DNA from: Balanoglossus misakiensis
Lineage: Eukaryota; Hemichordata
NCBI GenBank assembly: GCA_040954595.2
Contig: CM082576.2
Span: forward strand, 10,850,001 to 10,914,000
Direction of reading: 5' to 3'
DNA: 64,000 nt
Positions 1-9,578 of this stretch are shown in pieces (position 1 is the stretch's first letter; each line of letters begins with the position of its first letter). Position numbers and translations under genes: made by a program. The notes under the pieces were generated by a model. The model searched no databases and was not told the DNA's origin. It worked only from the letters and a program-made list of their open reading frames with translations.

Positions 1-911
1 GGTACGGATATAAACCACTCCCATTTTTATCAGTACGTTTTTGTTTAATATATTTTTATTGAAAAATGACGAGAGATTACAAATCTCCAAAACTTGTATT
101 AACTATATACGCACTAGCGAAGATGATCGGTACGGAAATAAACCACTCCCAGTTTTATCAAGACGCATGTTTTAATAGTTTTTTTTATTGAAAAATGACT
201 AAAGATAACATGTCTCCAAAAACTTGTATTAGCCTTACTATATACGCACTAGCGAAGATGATCGGTACGGAAATAAACCACTCCCAGTTTTATAAGACGC
301 ATGTTTTAATAGGTTTTTTTTATTGAAAAATGACTAAAGATAACATGTCTCCAAAAACTTGTATTAGCCTTACTATATACGCACTAGCGAAGATGATCGG
401 TACGGAAATAAACCACTCCCAGTTTTATCAAGACGCATGTTTTTAATAGTTTTTTTATTGAAAAATGACTAAAGATAACATATCTCCAAAAACTTGTATT
501 AGCCTTACTATATACGCACTAGTGAAGATGATCGGTACGGAAATAAACCACTCCCAGTTTTATCAAGACGCATGTTTTAATAGTTTTTTTTATTGAAAAA
601 TGACTAAAGATAACATATCTCCAAAAACTTGTATTAGCCTTACTATATACGCACTAGCGAAGATGATCGGTACGGAAATAAACCATTCCCAGTTTTATAA
701 GACGCATGTTTTAATAGTGTTTTTTATTGAAAAATGACTAAAGATAACATGTCTCCAAAAACTTGTATTAGCCTTACTATATACGCACGCGCGAAGATGA
801 TCGGTACGGAAATAAACCATTCCCAGTTTTATCAGTACATGCATTTTTTTAAGATTTTTTTTATTGAAAATGATGAAAGATTACATATCTGAAAAAACGC
901 GTATTAATTAT
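1..911. repeat. Tandem satellite, about 135-bp unit
   Basis: A tandem array with unit starts (ggtacggaaataaacca) at about 1, 129, 264, 399, 534, 669 and 803, so periods of 128, then four of 135, then 134. Inner copies are nearly identical, differing by single bases and by the length of T runs. The first and last copies are more divergent, as expected for array edges, though the array may also continue beyond the left edge of the window. The unit is AT-rich and carries no open frame. This is a satellite or minisatellite and not a CRISPR array, because there are no short unique spacers between constant repeats. Confidence 0.95.
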
Positions 912-1385
912 ATTAAACCAACAGTCTAAGGGATGGGACCCACCCGCACCGGGGATTTTATTTATGTCTATATAACTTACTTGTTATGAAACCTCACTTC
1001 ATCCACTGGTCTTCATTCAGCCATGGAACATACAAACGCTCACCTCATTGTAGTCTAGCTGCATGGCCCAAATATACCGTACAACTTACCGTACACTCAT
1101 GCACACACACTCAACAACGAGCACCTTTCGAAGCATACAAAAGCCGATGAACTTGTTGGTGCCGTAACAAAAATGACCCATACACCGAGCATGTAGTCAT
1201 GTTGGTTTGAAAACTTTAAAATGACATCCACATATAGCATCCGCATTGTTGCATTCTCCAGATTTGTGCAAAATCGGTTCGCTGAACTGGCTACCGGCAC
1301 CAGTCAGAATCGTTGAAAGATTTTCAAAATGGCCGCAATGAAAAAAACGTGGTTGATACCGACGCTTTATGTCGATATCGCTTAC
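912..1385. other. Sequence beside satellite, no firm gene
   Basis: Non-repetitive DNA between the satellite and the candidate exon at 1386-1455. On the minus strand there is one further donor-like site (GTAAGTTG, near 1090). It is preceded by an open stretch that could be a third exon of the candidate transcript starting near 2080, but no acceptor stands out and the translation is not recognisable. Nothing else is supported. Confidence 0.4.
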
Positions 1386-1455
1386 TTGTACATCATGCTT
1401 GATAACATCATAGCATCCACGCAGAGTATAGCAGCAGTTCATCTGGGCCTTCGAT
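1386..1455 (-). other. Candidate exon 2 of a small unknown transcript
   Basis: A 70-nt minus-strand segment with very good splice borders. It is preceded by a pyrimidine-rich tract ending in ttaatttgcag and followed by GTAAGC. One frame is open through it and contains an ATG giving MNCCYTLRGCYDVIKHDVQ, which is rich in cysteine and matches no family I know. The frame that would continue from exon 1 (1926 upward) instead reaches a stop inside this exon. The piece may therefore be part of a non-coding RNA, a 5' UTR, or the start of a small protein. The exon call rests on splice signals alone. Confidence 0.3.
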
Positions 1456-1925
1456 CTGCAAATTAAGGAAACAAATTGAATGCTTATCCATGAACACGAA
1501 ACCAAATATCAACAGTGATCACCGTTGTTCATTCGCATAGTGTACATCATACACGAAGAAAATATATTTTTAGGGCTTCGCTGACAGACAAGCAGCCTAA
1601 AACCCCAGCATGGCACTAAGACTACCCACCCCACCCCCTCCCCTTTCCCGAAAAACTACTTGTTTTTATGCACACAAAAAACTGCCGCCCACCAGTAGAG
1701 CTTTAACACCGCTGTATATCTCAAGTTGAGTAACGCGAAAGGGTGGAATTTGTGAATTAAAACGCAGGGAAGCTCTGACTCGAGCTGTCCGACTGTGACG
1801 CATGCAATTTTTCAATACTGTGGTGTCAACGTCTGGGTTTTTAGTTGTCCGTAACTCGCCACAGAAAACCCCATGTTTCTGTTCAAAATTTGAGTAAATG
1901 TGTCTACTTCTGTTACTTTACTTAC

Positions 1926-2080
1926 CGCTGTCGTCATGAAAACTATCCAGCGGAGAAACTCTGTTTTGGGGGCAGAGTTCTCCGCATCTTCTCGTGGTCC
2001 GTGTAGCAGCGTGGCCGTCTGACTCTCTAATGAAAATGCACGGAAGGCTAGACGGAAATTTCCAAGTGGAGGTGGGCCAG
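1926..2080 (-). other. Candidate exon 1 of a small unknown transcript
   Basis: Minus-strand segment that ends in a consensus donor (CAGCG then GTAAGTAAAG, donor at 1925-1920) and lies directly downstream of a promoter-like block (CCAAT box and CACGTG). One frame is open across it but has no convincing start codon. A short ATG frame in another phase stops before the donor. The 5' end is set only approximately from the promoter elements. It may pair with the candidate exon at 1386-1455 across a roughly 470-bp intron. Coding status is unknown and no protein family is recognised. Confidence 0.33.
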
Positions 2081-2084
2081 GTGG

Positions 2085-2140
2085 CTCCAACCAATCAGCA
2101 GCGAAAACTTTGCTCTGACGCTCACGTCACGTGACCCGCA
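2085..2140 (-). promoter_or_regulatory. Promoter-like block: CCAAT box and CACGTG E-box
   Basis: The plus strand shows CCAATCAGC at about 2091, a Y-box/CCAAT element. About 30 bp further comes gctcacgtcacgtgaccc, which holds a CACGTG palindrome and an overlapping CRE-like half site. These are typical of TATA-less animal promoters, and a consensus splice donor lies 160 bp away on the minus strand, so minus-strand transcription is the simplest reading. CCAAT/E-box promoters can be bidirectional. I saw no exon on the plus side. Confidence 0.35.
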
Positions 2141-3029
2141 TCAAAAGCGCTAACACAGTTACATAACTTGAAATTTCGGACTACTTGTTTGTCGTAATTT
2201 GCCAGACATTTTGAACATCAAAAGATTCCACATCCGAAAGAGATTACCTTGCGCTTTGAAATGTTGGAGTAGGGGGAAATAAACTGAACATCATCGTCAT
2301 CTGGGTAAATAGCTAATCACAAACAATGCGTTCTGAGATTCTAATCAGAATAAAAGCATTTTCAAATATCTGCATTTTTGACTCTTTTTGCCAGGTGCAA
2401 AGACCAGACCATGTATTTCAACTATCGATCACACTTCATTTATATTGGACGACGAACCACCCCGAATGAATAACCAAAGGTGAAATGAAACTAACCAGAA
2501 TATCATCAATAATATATAACGATTTTAAGATAGAAAAGACGAGTCGATAATACACGTACTCTCTTAAAAAAGAATGATTATTTATTCTTAACATAACAAC
2601 TTGTGCATTAATCTTACAAATGTACTATATACACTTACATACTTGGAAGACGTGATTGGCGATAGCGTATAAATAATACAGTCAATCAAATGACTTTACC
2701 CTTACAAGGCAATTTAATCACATTTACAAATTGTAGACCCACACTGGCCAAATGAATAAAAGCTCAGTGCGTATTTGTAGCGAACTTTGTAATATATTCA
2801 CGAGAATTCTTCTTCTATTTATAGTAAGCTTATATCTAAAATACTTTAGGGCCTATAAACTTTAAATTTAAAACACTAAAATGCATGATTATATAACGAA
2901 AGTGGTCACTATGCGGATTCGTGGTGCAAGGACGCATTACTTGTGAACTGCACGTCCATGGTTATAGGCATCGAACGAACAAAATCTCCTCAGAAATAGA
3001 CGGGGCCAGGGTTGCACAGCCAAAAAGAT
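2141..3029. other. Intergenic DNA, AT-rich
   Basis: Low-complexity AT-rich DNA between the end of the upstream minus-strand gene (poly(A) signal near 3052) and the promoter-like block at 2085-2140. It contains one further minus-strand AATAAA (tttatt at 2581-2586) that could serve as a distal poly(A) signal. Nothing else is supported. Confidence 0.5.
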
Positions 3030-3051
3030 GAACCAGACTGGACACATCACG

Positions 3052-3057
3052 TTTAAT
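3052..3057 (-). terminator. Likely poly(A) signal (ATTAAA) of the Ser/Pro-rich gene
   Basis: The plus strand reads tttaat, so the transcript carries ATTAAA about 590 nt after the stop codon at 3650-3652. It is followed on the minus strand by a GU-rich stretch (ggttcatctttttggctgtg), as expected downstream of a cleavage site. A canonical AATAAA lies further on at 2581-2586 and could be used as a distal alternative. Confidence 0.45.
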
Positions 3058-3649
3058 AAAGACGTCGCAAAAAGATGTCGCAAAATGCAAGACTACAGAA
3101 GACTCTGCCGTCAAACAGATATTGACAACTTGAAGTTAATCATTGCTCGATATGGCACGTTTGATTTGGGTGTTCCGCCATTTGATGTATATTTGAACAA
3201 CAAGAGAAATAAAACAACGAAAAAATATCTTCAAAAATATGTATTATGGATAACATTGATGACTTCAAGTGAATATTCTTTACAGTATACAATACGCGTT
3301 GTTTACGTTAGCCATCTTCAACAACTCGATTGATTAACAATCAACCAGTTGGCAAGGCATGTCTCGCTTTACACATCACATGACTTAAATTTGAAATTGC
3401 GTAAAATGGTAACAAAATCTTTCCTTTCGCACAAATATCTAGCAAAATTAAAACAAAATATATATTGCTCAATTAATTGTAAACTTTGCAGAGATTCGAA
3501 GTTCCTTTCAGTCTTGCAGGTCGATCTCCGTTGAGTTCATTTTCCGTTGAGGGAACGGTCCATGTTTGTCTCGAGTTGTCACCTCCTGGTAAAGTACACA
3601 TCTTTCATTTCTCCCGACATTCCATTCGCTGTGACTTCATCAGAGTATC

Positions 3650-3911
3650 TTACAGCGCCAGCACGTAGTTAAATTTGAACGCCTGTGCCTTGGGGGCGTT
3701 GTATTCTCGGCAGGCCTCGAGAAGAAGCGTGACTTCGCCATCCCGCGACCGGAATTCGAAGTTGTTTTCGCGGTGTCTGGCGGGGCTCTTCGGCAAGTGG
3801 TGGGAGTTTCTGTTCCTGGCCACGGGCTCCTTGCCGTCGATCACCAATTCCTTCTTGTACCCTTTCAGCTCGTAAATCTTCACGCCCTGGTACTGTGGGT
3901 CGATGAAGCAT
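3650..3911 (-). CDS. Unknown Ser/Pro-rich gene, terminal coding exon 4
   Basis: Encodes residues 364-449 plus the stop TAA (3652-3650). The acceptor is gacttcatttctag before A at 3911, which completes the split Arg363 codon (AG+A). The translation begins CFIDPQYQGVKIYELKGYKK, then has a basic, Asn/His-rich loop (about residues 393-413), then FEFRSRDGEVTLLLEACREY and a hydrophobic end FKFNYVLAL. Alternating hydrophobic residues suggest beta strands. The frame also stays open upstream of the acceptor, but that part reads like intron and loses the protein character. The exon call is strong because of phase agreement with the previous exon. Confidence 0.85.
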
Positions 3912-4583
3912 CTAGAAATGAAGTCGTAGAAATTAAATAATACAACCGTCGATAAAATGACAACATTGTATGCTGAGGGAGTTAAACAAAGCTCAGTGAA
4001 AATGATTTCAGAGTACCCTACAACCACGGGGCATGTCTGGCAATTACAATTTGGAATAAAAACGGCATCAGATAGCATTGGTTGAAATAATCGGCCAAGT
4101 TATTTTTTGTTCGCTGACTTGTGCAAATTCCAGTTGTTATTTGGATATTCGATACAAATTTGTCCCGTTTCAGAAATGTCAAAAATTCGTTTCTTAACCT
4201 ACCAAGTCGTATGAGTCAGACACGCATTTGTTTGCTGGGGTTTCTGACCCAGTCACCCGGCATAGTTTACGAGGTTCAATTTGTTTCAACATATATCAGC
4301 CTTTTGGCGGCTGAGCTGTACAGTCAACCTTTGGATGATTCACGGCTCATATAAATACCGAACCGGTCAATTTACAAAGGTATGCTTGGGTAATTGTCGA
4401 CGAGTTATAATCTCCAAATTCGCTCCCCAATACTGACGTAACGCTCAAAGACTTAATTTTTGACTACTGGCTGGCTGTACAGGACGATAGCTATAGGCAA
4501 TTGTATTAATCATCAAATGAAAGTAATGGTGCGGTATATACTACACTACCAACCACTGCGGTATATACTACCACCAACACCAC

Positions 4584-4670
<87 letters not shown>

Positions 4671-5152
4671 GGTAAGTGTAAAAGAGCTGGAGAGTTGATA
4701 TTTAAATCTATTGCCTGAAAGTCCAGACGTGACTGCGTACGTTGGTGGAAATCAATATCTAAACAAACGTATTTTTGAAGAGTTTTGACCTTCACCCATG
4801 CGAGATTATCAGTTCGTTAAACTGGACTTTTTCAACTGAGTACATTATAGAGCCAATAAGTTTATTTACGAGTACTGCAGTCGGTGATTAGTTAATAGAA
4901 AACGTTGTGGATAATCAATATTCTCTTCTTCTTTTCCTGGATAGGAACGGACATTTTTTTTACTGTCAGTGACAGTGGCGTAGATGAAAATTTGACAAGC
5001 TGCACGGTATCGTGGAAAATGGCAAGCAGTGTGTCCCCCAAAATATCCTGATCTCCTGGAATGACGCATGCGAGCAAAATAGCTCCATCCAAACAACACG
5101 GGAAACCGGTTTGAACCAGTCCAGCCCAATTTAACAAATCTTAGGTGTTTAC
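3912..5152 (-). other. Intron 3 of the unknown gene (1,241 bp)
   Basis: Donor GTAAAC at 5152, acceptor tttctag at 3912, phase 2. It holds a long ATC/GAT trinucleotide microsatellite (annotated separately). I see no exon or regulatory element in it that I can support. Confidence 0.8.
4587..4670. repeat. (TCA)n microsatellite, about 28 units
   Basis: An uninterrupted trinucleotide run of roughly 84 bp. Its translations in the open frames are poly-His on the plus strand and poly-Met on the minus strand; both are artefacts of the repeat. It lies inside intron 3 of the unknown gene, so it is not coding. The run is immediately followed by ggtaagtg, which resembles a splice donor on the plus strand, but no plus-strand exon is supported. 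Such a long pure repeat is likely polymorphic in length. Confidence 0.97.
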
Positions 5153-5272
5153 CTGAAATCGTCCCCAGTTTTGCCGTATTTAAATTTGACTTCGATTGAT
5201 CCTCTGGCGTTGGTCCATAACAGATAACCCCTGTCGGCCGTCAGTTCAACCATATCGACTGGGTGGAAACCG
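5153..5272 (-). CDS. Unknown Ser/Pro-rich gene, coding exon 3
   Basis: A 120-nt exon encoding residues 324-362, with split Arg codons at both ends. The acceptor is excellent (gtgttttcttttcttgcag). The C at 5272 completes Arg323 (CG+C). The donor is CAG followed by GTAAAC, leaving AG for Arg363. The peptide starts GFHPVDMVELTADRGYLLWT and continues with NARGSIEVKFKYGKTGDDF, which reads as three beta strands with tight turns. Both flanking introns are phase 2 and the length is a multiple of three, so skipping this exon would keep the frame. Confidence 0.88.
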
Positions 5273-8200
5273 CTGCAAGAAAAGAAAACACGCAAACATG
5301 AGAGGCTGGGAAACGTTACGGGTCTACATTGCACGTAGTTATCAACACGGATACTAATAAATGTCTTTTCAACGACTGCGGGAACTTTGCCGACCTTTGA
5401 GTAATTTCGCAGCACTCGGGGATTAGATTTGTTTTGATATTAAGTGCAAGTCGATGAGTCTTAACTCGAATTTCATACCAGGTGCTAGTGCGGGGCAGTA
5501 GAAAAAATCCACAGTCGTCACACTTAATTCCCCTTTCTTAAAAATTCCTGGTGGTTAATAAACTGGAAAAACAACGATAAATTTGCCCCACGATATCCCC
5601 CTGATGTAATGTACACCGAGACGACATGCACAGAATCCGTCGGGGTGCTCAATCCATCTTCCGCAATCGAGATTCATATTTTATTTCTATTGATCAAAAA
5701 TGGACATGTTATCGCGGGTCTGGGACTACTTTCCCCCAAAGTCAACAACTCGCGCCGATAGTATTAAAACTTTGCTGGTTCTCAACGAAAACATCAAATA
5801 GCTAGCTCAGCGGACCAGAGAATTCCCTCCAACTGTATATAGATATTTGCCGCGCCGCAAACGAAGCATGTACAAAGCAAACAAATAAGCCGTTTCTAAG
5901 AAGAAGATTCTTAGACACAACCGCTGTCGATGCCGAAATATAGAATCACATTACAGAGGCCTGAGAAAGTTTAACTACGCCTGTATTTAAAAGTTTTTCA
6001 TAGTATGAATCTTGCAGAGCCGGGTGCGTAGCAAAACAGCGTAGCCATGGGCGACCGCTGTGACGTCATTTAAGACACCAAATAACCATTGACGTAGCAA
6101 AATCTCGGTGCTTGTTGTCTCTTGGAACGGTTGGCAAAATGACAAAAAGCACCATATGGTTGCAATATGTGTTTCTATGGTGACCATGATACCAGTGAGA
6201 CCAACGCTTCGCAATGTAGGATATACTGACCAAGTCATTGGTTTTTATACCGATATAACGTTACTGACGTCATTTTTGCGTACAAAGACACATTAAAGGA
6301 CCTGTATTCTGGACATATCCTGAACAGGAACAAGTGACGACTCCCATACGATGGTGCACATTTCAACGCGCAGAACGAAATCAAACAGCTTTTCTGAAAA
6401 TAACCAATATATCAGGCGTATAAGACCTTTTATGTCAGGAGACGCAGACCACCCCTGAAAATAACCAATGCCAATCCAGTTATTTGCTGGACGAACTTTA
6501 GTAAGACTTCTCCGACTCACTACATTGCGGATTAAATAAAGTAATAAAGTGCATCGCGCGCCGTTTTGGTATTTCACTTAATTTTCCCGATGACAGCATG
6601 CTGCTTTTCTCGACTCGGACGAGGTCGTCTTTTAATTTTACCTTGCAATATATCAAATGACACAAGGCCGACCACTATATATATATATTGCTTGTTCGTC
6701 TTTATTTTGAGAATATCAATTTCTATCCCTCACTCGGGCCTCCTCTTCCCCATCATTGGAGTAAAGATTGGTCTACGTTCGCTCTCACGTATAGTTGAGC
6801 CTTTGAAGGAACGTGCCTGTGTGTTTACAATGACCCCGAGCAGACATTTCTGTGTGCCAGGATGACCCACACATGGTTAAAACGCGCAATAATCTGTTAA
6901 AAGTGGCTTTAAGAGTTTAAAAGTGGCTGGCCTTCAAGACCTGTATAGCTTTCAAATGGCATTTCGCAGCCTTTGGTGTTGTCCGTCGAAATGTACGCCC
7001 GGATTACAGATGATGCGCGGAGGAACTTCAAAAAGAAATCAGAGATGATAATCGCGTGAAATGATTAACTGCACTTGTTGGTCATGAAAAGTCAATGACG
7101 TCTTGCCTGGGGCACAATTTACAAGTGTCATCATTACGTCGTCATGTACGCAGCGACGGTAATCTCTGCGCCCTTGTGTCGCATATGTTGTTTGCCCTGG
7201 GACGAGGCTGAATATAATGGGTTTTCTGATCTGGTCCATTAGTCTTCTGTAGCTGTTTTCTGTAAATGTTTTTCTCATTCGGGGAATTGATTGATTTCCG
7301 GAAACAACTGAACACAGTAGTATGATATTATCGGGCAGCTCAATGCGTTGCAGATGCGACGCGGGCGAGGGTTTGCGACGTGTGGCAGCTATCAATACAG
7401 CGATAACACTATCTCATCCAGTCTGTTCAATAACATGACGATCCAGAGTCGGAGCATAGCCATCTGTACATCCCTACACTTGTTTATTAGTCAATTCCAG
7501 TGCCAAATCTATTGACCCAGTGGAGACTATGTCATTGAAAGTGACTTATTACTTCGGCACTTTCAGTTTTCTGCATGCTATAAACTTACTGCTTGACTTT
7601 GACCACAAAATAATTTCAATGGCGGAAGGACCAAAACCCTCACAACTGCAGTATCGGAAAAGGGGTGTTAACGCGATAAAAGTCTAAGGTACTATTTCTG
7701 TTACGAATAAAGTGGCCACGTGGGTTACGATCAAGTCGCAGCTGAAGCAAAGTATGCAAGTGAAGCCGAAGACATGAATGGAATGCATCCTATAGAACTC
7801 ATCATTGCGCTATAATTTAAACTCACAATACAATTGATTTTGAAATAGTGACACATAAACAGACTTTATAGTCGCACTTTTCGTTTTATGTTGCCTGTTA
7901 TAATACTTTAAAGAGTAACTGCGACATTTTCTACTCAAGAAAAGACCGGACTGGGTTCTTAAGATGTGCCAATACCGACTCTGAATAGAGTGGTCAACAC
8001 AACGTCTAAAGACATTTTTGGGTTTAAAAAGTGAATTGTGCGTAGGCCAATCACTGGCCGTGCCGTGGGAATTTCAATATATATAAACAATGCACCTTTT
8101 GTCTCACTGTGCACGCACGGAGGTGTTTATTGGAAAACAAGATGTCAGATCAGCTGTACATTGCATACTAGTACAATGTATACACATATACACCTATCAA

Positions 8201-9356
8201 GAACTGCATACCGATCACTCAAAAAATGCTCAAGGACGATTCCCTGCGGGGATGCTTTTTGCGATTATGTAAAGGACAGGGAAGTGTCCCCGGAAAAAAC
8301 ACACATGATCGATATCACTGTATTCACCCGAGACGGGCTCAAACAACAGGGAAACAGGCAATTCCTAGCGGGAGACTGTTTCCACACAATTGAGGACACG
8401 TCTTGCGCACTGATATGCTATATTAACAGTCCGTTCAACTGGAATTTCAGGGTATGCACGATGAACGACAAAACATCCAACAGAAACCCGCAGGCATGCG
8501 GAGGTGTCTGGGTGGCCACGTCAACAGATTTGCAACACTGCATGCTTTCAATCTCTGATTTTTCGGAAATTATTCCAAGGATTGCTAGTCTACATCACCT
8601 TTGAAACAAAATAGATTCGCCATTTTCCAGTGAGTTATCAGTTTTCACTAACTAATTGTCATATATCTTATTTTGGTAGAAGTCTGTCAATGATTGCTCA
8701 ATAGAAAACAGACGTTTTTCATTAAATGTTTTTCATTAAATGCGAACTTAGAAACATTTGACATCGGGATTCCACTAGCATAAACTCCCTCCCCACCCAC
8801 CGCTCTCTCTTCCTGTTCATTTCGATCCCCCTCTCCCCTTTCTTTCCCTCCCCCCCCTCTCTCTCTCTCTCGTCTGCTGCTATCAAATACCCTTACTGCA
8901 CATTAAGAAACAGAAACTTCAAGAGGAAATTTGACAAATGAGAAATCTTACGTCTGCATCTCCTCATCCATCATTTCAAACAACAAATGTTTGTATTGCA
9001 TGTCTACCGATGGCGTTATGGGTAATCCGCCAATCACGAATCGCGCGTGCAGAGTTGCGGTCAGGGGAATTGAGCAGACCCTAACATCTGACCACATTTC
9101 ACGCTGCCTCTGGGACCAGCCACACAAAATATCTTAAAGGAACCAACCGAATGTAGTAGATACGCTGGTATTAAACCAGTGAAAATTTCTAGATTCGACT
9201 TAATAAAAGCTGAGAAGACATCTATGCGAGGTATACACTGCGTGTTAGGAATGCAGAGACTGCCCAGGGGTGTCTGAATCGCTGCCTGTATATAACGGAA
9301 TACATGTACATGTCTGTAATACATGTATGTACTTTTTTCAATCTCAAGGAACCTAC
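5273..9356 (-). other. Intron 2 of the unknown gene (4,084 bp)
   Basis: Donor GTAGGT at 9356, acceptor tcttttcttgcag at 5273, phase 2. Contents I can point to: two TGACGTCA palindromes (6061, 6265), a repeated 15-mer ctgaaaataaccaat (near 6396 and 6454), a short direct duplication gtttttcattaaat (8714-8741) and a CT-rich low-complexity stretch (8785-8871). A 188-codon plus-strand open frame at 8038-8604 has no recognisable protein content and is not called. Confidence 0.75.
8785..8871. repeat. CT-rich low-complexity tract
   Basis: Pyrimidine-rich stretch ending in a run of C followed by a (CT)n run, inside intron 2 of the unknown gene. It is simple sequence with no gene function implied. Confidence 0.8.
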
Positions 9357-9578
9357 CGCTCCTCTTTCGCCCTGGCCAGCAGCCTGTGCGGAGAATCGAC
9401 GATCTTGGTGACGTCGCCGCAGCGGATTATGATCCGGGTGTCTTTTTCCCACACCACGTCGCTCAGATAGCTGAAGTCCAGGGCGATGCTGAAGAATCCG
9501 TGTCGCTCCCTGCGATACGGGTTGCCGCGGTACCCTTCCTTCTTGTACGGTTGCAAGTACGTGGCTGTCATGTTTGCA
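9357..9578 (-). CDS. Unknown Ser/Pro-rich gene, coding exon 2
   Basis: A 222-nt exon encoding residues 250-322, with split codons at both ends. The acceptor is a T-rich tract ending aaagaaaag before T at 9578, which completes Asp249 (GA+T). An AG five bases earlier would put the join out of phase. The donor is GAGCG then GTAGGT. The peptide starts ANMTATYLQPYKKEGYRGNP, has a basic YRRERHG segment and a beta-like part (FFSIALDFSYLSDVVW, then RIIIRCGDV), and ends with a helical LLARAKEE. It begins the folded C-terminal domain. The length is a multiple of three with phase 2 on both sides, so it could be skipped in frame. Confidence 0.84.

Noticed and set aside
1-911. CRISPR-like array
   Set aside because: The whole 135-bp unit repeats without unique spacers, and the surrounding genes are eukaryotic.
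3028-3333. 101-codon plus-strand open frame
   Set aside because: It is antisense to the probable 3' UTR of the unknown gene, Lys/Asn-rich from AT-rich DNA, and has no family match.
4460-4795. Poly-His and poly-Met open frames
   Set aside because: Both are translations of the (TCA)n microsatellite in an intron.
8038-8604. 188-codon plus-strand open frame
   Set aside because: It lies inside an intron of the unknown gene, has no recognisable domain and no coherent hydrophobic or charged pattern. Frames of this length are expected occasionally in 64 kb by chance.
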